8,141 bases of DNA from an uncultured Spirochaetaceae bacterium (GTDB taxonomy: Bacteria > Spirochaetota > Spirochaetia > SZUA-6 > Bin103), in the NCBI GenBank assembly GCA_913043885.1, contig CAJWOB010000098.1, positions 1 through 8,141 on the forward strand, in the 5' to 3' direction. The notes under the pieces are model-generated. The model was given only the letters and a program-made list of their open reading frames with translations, was not told the origin of the DNA and did no database searches. Below, one piece after another: positions 1 through 5,606 of the stretch. Position numbers and translations under genes: made by a program. Position 1 is the stretch's first letter. Each line of letters opens with the position of its first letter.

Positions 1-1308
1 CACGACTTCATCCTGCTCGGCCTGCGGGGCCAGGCCAAGACGCGGATTCTGCGCAGCCTGGTGCGCTTCCTGGACGAGTACGTGCCGGTGCTGACCGACA
101 GTCCCCTCAACGAGGACCCGCTGCATCCGCTTACCCCTGCCAGCCACGATTTGCTGCGCGACCGTGGCGACGACACCCCGATCTCGTGGCTGCATCGTGA
201 CGACCGCTACCAGGAGAAACTGGCCACGCCGGATGTCACCATCGCCGACCTCATCGGTGACATCGACCCGATCAAGGCGGCCACCAAGCGGCTCGATTAC
301 TCGGACGAGGGGGTTATCCACTACGGCATCATCCCGCGTACCAACCGCGGCGTGTTCGCGATCAACGAGCTGCCAGATCTGCCGCCGCGCATCCAGGTGG
401 GCCTGCTCAATATCCTCGAAGAGAAGGACTTCCAGATTCGGGGCTTTCCGGTGCGGATTCCCCTGGACATAGGCATGGTGTTCTCCGCCAATCCGGAGGA
501 CTACACCAACCGCGGCAACATCATCTCCCCGCTGAAGGATCGCATCGACTCGCAGATCATCACCCACTATCCGCAGGATCTCGACCATGCGGTGCAGATC
601 ACGCGTCAGGAGGCGTGGGAGGAGCGACGCGACCAGCCGCCGGTTCCCATCCCTGCGTTTCTGCGCGAGCTCATCGAGGAGGTCGCCTTCGAGGCGCGCG
701 AGAGCGAGTTCGTGGATCAGAAATCAGGCGTCTCTGCACGCATGACGATTGCGCTGCTGGAGAACCTTATCTCCAACGCCGAGCGGCGGGCGCTTACCAC
801 GGGTGACGATGGCGATCGCCATCCGCGGCTCACCGACCTGCACCAGGCGCTTACCGCAATAACCGGCAAGCTGGAGCTCGTGTACGAGGGTGAGCAGGAA
901 GGGCCGGTGCTGGTCGCCCGCAAGATCGTCGGTCAGGCAGTGCGCCGCATGTTTCGCCGCTACTTTCCCAAGCCCGACATCAAGGTGCGGGATGGCGACG
1001 ACGAGCCAGACGAGAAGTCGCCCTACTCCCCGATTGTCAAGTGGTTCAGCGCGGGCAACACCGTGGAGACCTCCGACACTCTGTCGGCGTCCGACTACGA
1101 CGGCCGGCTGCGTGAGGTGCCGGGGCTGCAGGAACTGGCGCGTACCGGCTTCGAGATAGAGCAGCCCGGCGAGGTTGCCCTGGGCATGGAGCTGCTGCTG
1201 GAGGGGCTGCACCAGCACTCGATGCTGTCGAAGCGCGATCTGGAGAGCAGCACCTCCTACCGCGACATGCTCAAGGCGATGTTCGATCAGATGGCCGCCG
1301 AGGAATGA
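1..1308 (+). CDS. Magnesium chelatase subunit I / MoxR-like AAA+ ATPase (5' end cut by window edge)
   Basis: The reading frame is open from base 1 and ends at TGA 1306-1308, so the N-terminus lies outside the window (435 codons visible; related proteins run somewhat longer). Visible motifs, numbered by codon in the window: Walker A GLRGQAKT at 7-14, with Ala where the classical P-loop has Gly; Walker B-like FAINE at 119-123; a sensor-1 region FSANPEDYTNRG from about 161; an arginine-finger-like PLKDRID at about 178-183; and a sensor-2 style GVSARMT at 243-249. Together these mark the chelatase/MoxR branch of AAA+ ATPases. No membrane segment is seen, so it is probably cytosolic. Such ATPases form rings that use ATP to drive a VWA partner in metal insertion or protein activation. 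The VWA gene lies 140 bases downstream on the same strand. True Mg-chelatase activity is not implied, because no H subunit or pigment genes are present. Family assignment is strong; the client is unknown. Confidence 0.9.
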   Translation, partial: HDFILLGLRGQAKTRILRSLVRFLDEYVPVLTDSPLNEDPLHPLTPASHDLLRDRGDDTPISWLHRDDRYQEKLATPDVTIADLIGDIDPIKAATKRLDYSDEGVIHYGIIPRTNRGVFAINELPDLPPRIQVGLLNILEEKDFQIRGFPVRIPLDIGMVFSANPEDYTNRGNIISPLKDRIDSQIITHYPQDLDHAVQITRQEAWEERRDQPPVPIPAFLRELIEEVAFEARESEFVDQKSGVSARMTIALLENLISNAERRALTTGDDGDRHPRLTDLHQALTAITGKLELVYEGEQEGPVLVARKIVGQAVRRMFRRYFPKPDIKVRDGDDEPDEKSPYSPIVKWFSAGNTVETSDTLSASDYDGRLREVPGLQELARTGFEIEQPGEVALGMELLLEGLHQHSMLSKRDLESSTSYRDMLKAMFDQMAAEE

Positions 1309-1448
1309 CAGGCGTTCGACCAGGTCGAACGCCAAGCACTGCTTGCGCAGTGCCCGACGCCTCGGCGCTGCCGGACTTTCGGCGTTGCCGAAACCGAAGC
1401 GCGACCTGCGCCGCGCCGGACGCTCGACCGAGTCGAGCGCCGAGATAG
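1309..1448 (+). repeat. Intercistronic array of tandem perfect hairpins between the AAA+ and VWA genes
   Basis: This gap starts just after the AAA+ stop codon and ends at the VWA ATG. It is nearly filled by inverted repeats read directly from the sequence: GGCGTTCGAC 1311-1320 with GTCGAACGCC 1324-1333 (loop CAG); GCACTGC 1336-1342 with GCAGTGC 1347-1353 (loop TTGC); CGGC 1363-1366 with GCCG 1370-1373 (loop GCT); TTTCGGC 1377-1383 with GCCGAAA 1387-1393 (loop GTT); GCGC 1399-1402 with GCGC 1408-1411; CGCTCGAC 1421-1428 with GTCGAGCG 1432-1439 (loop CGA). No run of T follows, so it does not look like a standard intrinsic terminator. Possible roles are mRNA stabilisation or processing, control of the AAA+/VWA ratio, or a dispersed palindromic repeat inserted in the operon. 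The structure is seen; the role is inferred. Confidence 0.8.
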
Positions 1449-2540
1449 ATGCACTTCGAATACCTCAGATGGGACGAGTCGATCGAGAAGGCGCTACGCG
1501 ACTTCGCCGACCTGATGAGCCTGCTGAACTTCCTGCTGCTCCAGGCCAGCGGCGACGTGGACAAGGCGCTGGAGTGGATGAAGTACTTGCAGGACCGCGG
1601 CTACGTCGACCCTTTGCTCGATCTGGAGGCGTTCCGCGATCGCTTGGAGCGCGACAATCTCATCCAGCGCGATGACGAGGGCGGCTACTCCCTTACCGGT
1701 CGCGGCGAGCAGCAGATCCGCCAGGAGTCGCTTAAGTTCATCTTCCGCAACTTGCAGAAAGGGGGCTTCGGGCAGCACCGCACCGCCCACACCGGTGAGG
1801 GCGGCGAGCGGCTGCCGGAAACGCGTGCCTATCGGTTCGGCGACCCCATCAATCAGATCGACCCGCTGGCGACCATCAACAACGCGGTGCGTCGTGGCGG
1901 CATCGACGATATCCAGCTGACCGAATCCGATCTAGAGGTGTTCGAGACCGAGCACAGCAGCTCGTGCGCCACGGTGCTGCTCATCGACATCAGTCACAGC
2001 ATGATCCTCTACGGTGAGGATCGGATTACCCCGGCGAAGCAGGTAGCGCTGGCGCTTTCCGAGCTGATCATGACCCAGTATCCGAAGGACAGCCTGCACG
2101 TGGCCTACTTCGGCGACGATGCCAAACCGATCGAGGTCAAGGACATACCCTATCTACGGGTGGGCCCCTACCACACCAACACCAAGGCGGGGCTGGAGCT
2201 GGCTCAGGGCATCCTGCGCAACCAGAAGCACCCGAACAAACAGGTGTTCATGATTACCGACGGCAAGCCATCGGCGATCTTCGAGTCGGGGCAGCTATAC
2301 AAGAACTCCTACGGACTCGATCCGAAGATCGTCAATCAAACCTTGAACGAGGCCGCGGCGTGCAAACGGCAGGGCATCAGCATCACCACGTTCATGGTTA
2401 CCGAGGACCCCTACCTGGTGGAGTTCGTCGAAGAGCTGTCGCGCATCAACAGCGGTCGCGCCTACTATTCCTCTCTCGACAACCTGGGCGAGGTGATTTT
2501 CGCCGACTACGTACGCAACCGCCGCCGGCGGGTGCGCTAG
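1449..2540 (+). CDS. VWA domain protein with complete MIDAS, partner of the AAA+ ATPase
   Basis: A 363-residue protein. The C-terminal half is a von Willebrand factor A domain beginning at about residue 173 (CATVLLIDISHSM). Its metal-binding MIDAS is complete: D180-x-S182-x-S184, a Thr in the HTNT loop (T243 or T245), and D271 in MITDGKP. The N-terminal about 170 residues are helical-looking and charged, with no recognised fold, and the tail is basic (RNRRRRVR). No signal peptide or membrane segment is visible, so it is probably cytosolic. In MoxR/VWA and ChlI/ChlD-type pairs the VWA subunit binds a divalent metal and recognises the client while the ATPase ring supplies energy; the adjacent upstream AAA+ gene fits that arrangement. 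The ATG at 1449 has only a weak GAG at 1442-1444 as ribosome-binding site and lies 9 bases after the last hairpin stem of the gap, so translation may depend on RNA structure or on the upstream gene. The client is unknown. Confidence 0.88.
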   Translation: MHFEYLRWDESIEKALRDFADLMSLLNFLLLQASGDVDKALEWMKYLQDRGYVDPLLDLEAFRDRLERDNLIQRDDEGGYSLTGRGEQQIRQESLKFIFRNLQKGGFGQHRTAHTGEGGERLPETRAYRFGDPINQIDPLATINNAVRRGGIDDIQLTESDLEVFETEHSSSCATVLLIDISHSMILYGEDRITPAKQVALALSELIMTQYPKDSLHVAYFGDDAKPIEVKDIPYLRVGPYHTNTKAGLELAQGILRNQKHPNKQVFMITDGKPSAIFESGQLYKNSYGLDPKIVNQTLNEAAACKRQGISITTFMVTEDPYLVEFVEELSRINSGRAYYSSLDNLGEVIFADYVRNRRRRVR

Positions 2541-2558
2541 CGAGCGTCCCGCCGCCCC

Positions 2559-2589
2559 CGCTATAGCGTCTGCGCCCTCGTCGGGGCGC
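2559..2589. terminator. Possible bidirectional terminator hairpins between convergent genes
   Basis: The 63-base gap between the convergent VWA gene and the exported-protein gene holds a 10-base perfect palindrome, CGCTATAGCG (2559-2568), and a G+C-rich hairpin, GCGCCC 2572-2577 with GGGCGC 2584-2589 (loop TCGTCG). A hairpin here could serve both strands. There is no T-run on either side, so this is not a classical intrinsic terminator and the call rests on position and stem. Confidence 0.4.
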
Positions 2590-2603
2590 CAGCCGCGGCC
2601 GGC

Positions 2604-3287
2604 CTACAGACCGCCGAGCAGCTCTGCGCCTATCGAGATCTCCAACCCGGAGAGGTCAATGCTGACGTCGTCGAGGTAGGGGGGCGGGGAGGCGCCGCTG
2701 GCGTCGCCGCTGTAGCTACCGGTAATGGTCACCGGTGCGCCACCGAGGTAGTAGTTGGCACCGAGCAGTACGCCGAACTCCTCGGTTATCTCCACCAGCA
2801 CCGAACCGCCAAACACCCAGCCGAACCCCCAGCTACCGTCAATGGTGAAGTCGGTGGTGACCGCGGTTACCTCCTCCTCCTCACGCACCAGCTTGTCGAA
2901 GCCGCCGTCGATGGTGTGCATGTCGATCAGATAGGCGCCGAAGCCACCGACGCTGGCCGTCAGCCGCACCGGGCCGAGGGGAGCGATTACCTTCGCCGCC
3001 AGCGACGCGACGCCGGTGTACACGGGGCCGATGACGTTGGGATACACCACCGCCAGATCGTCGCCGCTGCGCAGCGCCAGGCCGTGCATGCTGTAGAGCG
3101 ACAGCCCGGCCGATACCCCGACGTATTGGCCGAAGGTAACGCCGATATCCCGCACCGACAGCGGCGACACCGGCGTGGAGAACGTGCCGTCCCGCGGAAA
3201 CAGGTACGACAGACTGATGCCGATGCCGGAGGCCGAGGCGGAGCCGATGCCGAGCAGGGCGACGGCCAGCAGGCAGCGCGCTTTCAT
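2604..3287 (-). CDS. Small exported protein, probable outer-membrane beta-barrel, function unknown
   Basis: A 227-residue protein if started at the ATG at 3285-3287. I prefer this start to one 31 codons upstream because it places a clean Sec signal peptide at the N-terminus: MKAR, then a hydrophobic stretch LLAVALLGIG, then ASA before a likely cleavage after A19. There is no lipobox Cys, so it is not a lipoprotein. The mature part is Gly-rich and made of alternating hydrophobic/polar stretches (for example GIGISLSYLF, VFGGSVLVEI, EFGVLLGANYYLGG, LEISIGAELL), as in small beta-barrels or beta-rich periplasmic proteins. It does not end in an aromatic residue, so insertion by the BAM pathway is not certain. 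I recognise no family. GGAG on the coding strand (complement of 3299-3302) lies 11 bases before the ATG, and a stronger GGAGGAG (complement of 3305-3311) lies farther off. The gene is divergent from osmC by 40 bases. Confidence 0.7.
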   Translation of the reverse strand: MKARCLLAVALLGIGSASASGIGISLSYLFPRDGTFSTPVSPLSVRDIGVTFGQYVGVSAGLSLYSMHGLALRSGDDLAVVYPNVIGPVYTGVASLAAKVIAPLGPVRLTASVGGFGAYLIDMHTIDGGFDKLVREEEEVTAVTTDFTIDGSWGFGWVFGGSVLVEITEEFGVLLGANYYLGGAPVTITGSYSGDASGASPPPYLDDVSIDLSGLEISIGAELLGGL

Positions 3288-3289
3288 AG

Positions 3290-3327
3290 CTGACAAGTCT
3301 CCGGCTCCTCCGGGTAAAATGTAACGT
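3290..3327 (+). promoter_or_regulatory. Candidate osmC promoter, probably giving a leaderless transcript
   Basis: TAAAAT (3315-3320) matches a sigma-70 -10 box at five of six positions and ends 7 bases before the osmC ATG, so transcription would begin at or next to the A of the ATG. CTGACA (3290-3295) matches the -35 consensus at five of six positions, but the spacing of 19 bases is long. No Shine-Dalgarno sequence lies upstream of osmC. The spacer contains the inverted repeat CCGG 3301-3304 / CCGG 3310-3313, which could be a regulator site. The region is shared with the divergent exported-protein gene. Confidence 0.5.
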
Positions 3328-3756
3328 ATGTCTATTCGTACTGGCGAAGCTGAGTGGCAGGGCGACCTCAAGAGCGGCAAGGGAACGATGAAAGTGGCGG
3401 GGGGCGCCTACGAGGGGCCCTATTCCTTCACCTCCCGATTCGAAGAAGGTGCCGGCACCAACCCGGAGGAGCTGGTCGCGGCCGCGCATGCGGGCTGCTA
3501 CTCGATGGCGTTCTCCAACGAGCTGGCGAAAGCGGGCCATACCCCCACCAGCGTCACCACCACGGCCAAGGTACACCTGGAGACCACCGATGCCGGCCCG
3601 ACCGTCACCACCATCGACCTGATCTGCGCCGCGGTGGTGCCCGGCATTGACGATGCCACCTTTCAGCAGATCGCCAACGGTGCCAAAGAGGGGTGCCCGA
3701 TCTCGCGGCTGCTGGCGGCGGCTACCATCACGCTGGACGCAACGCTGCAGGCCTAG
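3328..3756 (+). CDS. osmC: OsmC-family organic hydroperoxide reductase
   Basis: 142 residues, the usual length for OsmC. The two redox cysteines are present: C57 in AAAHAGCYSMAFS (peroxidatic) and C123 in KEGCPISRLL (resolving). The conserved Arg (R37 in TSRFEEG) and Glu (E47/E48 in NPEELVAAAHA) that shape the active site are also visible. The NPEELVAAAHA-CYSMA signature places it in the OsmC rather than the Ohr subgroup. The enzyme reduces organic hydroperoxides, usually as a domain-swapped cytosolic dimer re-reduced by a dithiol donor such as a lipoyl protein. An additional Cys, C100, lies in the core (DLICAAVV) and is not part of the known catalytic pair. The ATG at 3328 gives the expected N-terminus (MSIRTGEAEWQG); an earlier ATG at 3319 is followed at once by a stop. 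It is a single gene, divergent from the exported-protein gene and convergent with aspS (42-base gap). Confidence 0.93.
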   Translation: MSIRTGEAEWQGDLKSGKGTMKVAGGAYEGPYSFTSRFEEGAGTNPEELVAAAHAGCYSMAFSNELAKAGHTPTSVTTTAKVHLETTDAGPTVTTIDLICAAVVPGIDDATFQQIANGAKEGCPISRLLAAATITLDATLQA

Positions 3757-3798
3757 GCCCGCCTCGTCGGGTCGGCGTCTGGGCGCGGAGTGCCTCGC

Positions 3799-5553
3799 TC
3801 AGTCGCCCTCGATAATCGACAGCCGCAGCTCGGCGAGCTGATCCGGCTCCAACGGCGCCGGTGACTCGTCCATCGGCGACGACATGTTGGTGGTCTTGGG
3901 AAAGGTGATGACGTCCCGAAGCGAGCTCTCACCCGCCATCAGGGCGATTACGCGGGCGAGTCCCATGCCAAAGCCGCCGTGCGGGGGCGGAGCGTAGCGG
4001 AACGCATCGAGCATGAAGCCGAAGCGGCGTTTCGCCTCCGACGCGGAGATACCGATAATGGAAAACACCCGTTGCTGCAGCTGCGGGTCGTGGATCCGCA
4101 GTGAGCCGCTCATTATCTCGGCGCCGTTGATGACGGCGTCGTAGATCGCGCCGCGCGCAGCTCCCGGGTCTTTCTCGAGCGAGTCGAGATACTGCGGGTG
4201 GGGGAGCGTGAAGGGGTGGTGCTCAGGATCCCACCCACCCCGCTCCTCATCCCACGCGAACATCGGGAAGTCGGTGACGAAGCAGGGCGCGTACTGATCC
4301 GCAGCCGCCAGCCCGAGCTCGGCGGCGACGGCGGCGCGCACCTCACCCAGGGCGGTGCAGCACACCCGCCACGGCGCGCCCACCATCAGCAGCAGGTCGC
4401 CCTCCTGCAGCCCGAGCCCGGCGCGGATGTCGGCACCGATCGAGTCGTAGAAGCGGCCGATGCCACCGTCGAAGCCATCGGCACCGACCCGGGTCCAGGC
4501 CAACCCCTTGGCACCGTAGGTTTTGGCAACCTCTTCGAGTCCGTCGATCTGCTTGCGCGACATCCCCGCACCGCCGGGAACCCGTAGCGCCTTGACGCTG
4601 TCGCCAGCTTCGACCGCAGCCTTGAAGATGCCGAACTCGCCGCCGGCGGCATGGTCGGCGAAGTCCTGGAGCTCGAGCTCGTAGCGCAGATCCGGTCGGT
4701 CCGAGCCGTAGCGGTTCATGGCCTCGTCGTAGGGGATACGCGGGAACTCTGGCAACTCGTACCCGATCGTCTCGGCGAATGCTCGCCGCAGCACGCCTTC
4801 GGCCACCTCCAGGACGTCCTCCTGGTCCACGAAGCTCATCTCCATATCCAACTGGGTGTGCTCCGGCTGGCGGTCGCCCCGGGCGTCCTCGTCGCGGTAG
4901 CAGCGCGCCATCTGAAAGTAGCGGTCGAAGCCTGACAGCATCAGAATCTGTTTGAAGATCTGAGGTGACTGCGGGAGGGCGTAGAAGTTGCCAGGCTGCA
5001 GCCGCGACGGCACGACGTAGTCGCGGGCCCCTTCCGGAGTGGAGCGGACCAGCGTCGGCGTCTCCATTTCGTAGAAGTCCCGCTCCAGCAGGAAGCGGCG
5101 CATCGACTGGGTGGCGCGGTGCCGCAACTCCATGTTGCGCTGCATCGTCGCCGAGCGGAGATCGAGATAGCGGTGGCGCAGCCGCAGCTCCTCGCGGGCG
5201 TCGGTGTGTTGGCCGAGACGACTCTCGATCATGAACGGCAGCGTGTCGCAGGTGCTGAGGATCTCTAGCTCCTCGGCGGCCAGCTCCACATCGCCCGTGG
5301 CCATCTCGGCGTTGCGCATCTCGGTGGGGCGGGTACGCACAGCGCCACGCACAGCGATGCAATACTCCAGCTTCAGCTCCGCCGCCGACACCACGGCGGG
5401 GTCGAACACCACCTGCGTAACGCCGTAGCGGTCGCGGACGTCGACGAAACCGATGCCGCCATGGTCGCGGGTGGCGGCTACCCAGCCGTTCAGCACCACG
5501 CTGCGACCCTCGTCGCCGCTGCGCAGCTCGCCGCAAGTCACGTTCCGCTTCAT
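3799..5553 (-). CDS. aspS: Aspartyl-tRNA synthetase, bacterial type
   Basis: 584 residues, normal for bacterial AspRS. It charges tRNA-Asp with aspartate in the cytosol. Domains in order: an anticodon-binding OB fold (about 1-105, with NGWVAATRDHGGIGFVDVRDRYG); the class II catalytic core, with motif 1 around 151-173, the QSPQ loop at 195-198 and motif 2 MARCYRDED at 215-223; the bacterial GAD insertion (about 305-405, GGEFGIFKAAV to GEVR); and the core again through motif 3 GGFGMGLAR at 526-534 with the invariant R534. Position 533, usually Asp in GLDR of bacterial AspRS, is Ala here. His31 in RDHGG is the residue type seen in non-discriminating AspRS, which also charge tRNA-Asn; E. coli has Leu there. 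The start at 5553 is supported by AGGG (complement of 5561-5564) 7 bases before the ATG. The gene is divergent from the DUF255 gene. Confidence 0.97.
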   Translation of the reverse strand: MKRNVTCGELRSGDEGRSVVLNGWVAATRDHGGIGFVDVRDRYGVTQVVFDPAVVSAAELKLEYCIAVRGAVRTRPTEMRNAEMATGDVELAAEELEILSTCDTLPFMIESRLGQHTDAREELRLRHRYLDLRSATMQRNMELRHRATQSMRRFLLERDFYEMETPTLVRSTPEGARDYVVPSRLQPGNFYALPQSPQIFKQILMLSGFDRYFQMARCYRDEDARGDRQPEHTQLDMEMSFVDQEDVLEVAEGVLRRAFAETIGYELPEFPRIPYDEAMNRYGSDRPDLRYELELQDFADHAAGGEFGIFKAAVEAGDSVKALRVPGGAGMSRKQIDGLEEVAKTYGAKGLAWTRVGADGFDGGIGRFYDSIGADIRAGLGLQEGDLLLMVGAPWRVCCTALGEVRAAVAAELGLAAADQYAPCFVTDFPMFAWDEERGGWDPEHHPFTLPHPQYLDSLEKDPGAARGAIYDAVINGAEIMSGSLRIHDPQLQQRVFSIIGISASEAKRRFGFMLDAFRYAPPPHGGFGMGLARVIALMAGESSLRDVITFPKTTNMSSPMDESPAPLEPDQLAELRLSIIEGD

Positions 5554-5559
5554 GCGCGC

Positions 5560-5565
5560 ACCCTA
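5560..5565 (-). promoter_or_regulatory. TANNNT hexamer/Shine-Dalgarno overlap before aspS
   Basis: On the coding strand TAGGGT lies 6 bases before the aspS ATG. It contains AGGG, an acceptable Shine-Dalgarno sequence with 7-base spacing, and it also fits the TANNNT pattern found before osmC and the DUF255 gene. The Shine-Dalgarno reading is the conservative one; a leaderless -10 box is possible. Confidence 0.35.
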
Positions 5566-5595
5566 CTCGGTATGCGGCCGCGGCCCCAACCGCGC

Positions 5596-5601
5596 TATGG
5601 T
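5596..5601 (+). promoter_or_regulatory. Candidate -10 box directly upstream of the DUF255 gene
   Basis: TATGGT, a familiar -10 variant, ends 5 bases before the ATG at 5607. No Shine-Dalgarno sequence precedes this gene and no convincing -35 is seen at 16-19 bases. If used, it would give a leaderless mRNA, as proposed for osmC. Confidence 0.35.
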
Positions 5602-5606
5602 CGCCC

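Noticed and set aside
724..1335. 203-codon open frame antisense to the AAA+ gene
   Set aside because: The + strand frame carries all AAA+ motifs; the antisense product has no recognisable feature.
3288..3380. Upstream start adding 31 residues to the exported protein
   Set aside because: It would bury the signal peptide and overlap the osmC coding start; the ATG at 3287 is better.
2881..3576. - strand frame running across the exported-protein gene and osmC
   Set aside because: It overlaps two better supported genes and is rich in Arg/His/Gly, typical of a shadow frame.
3758..3771. CCCG/CGGG stem between osmC and aspS as a terminator
   Set aside because: Only four base pairs and no T-run; too weak to list.
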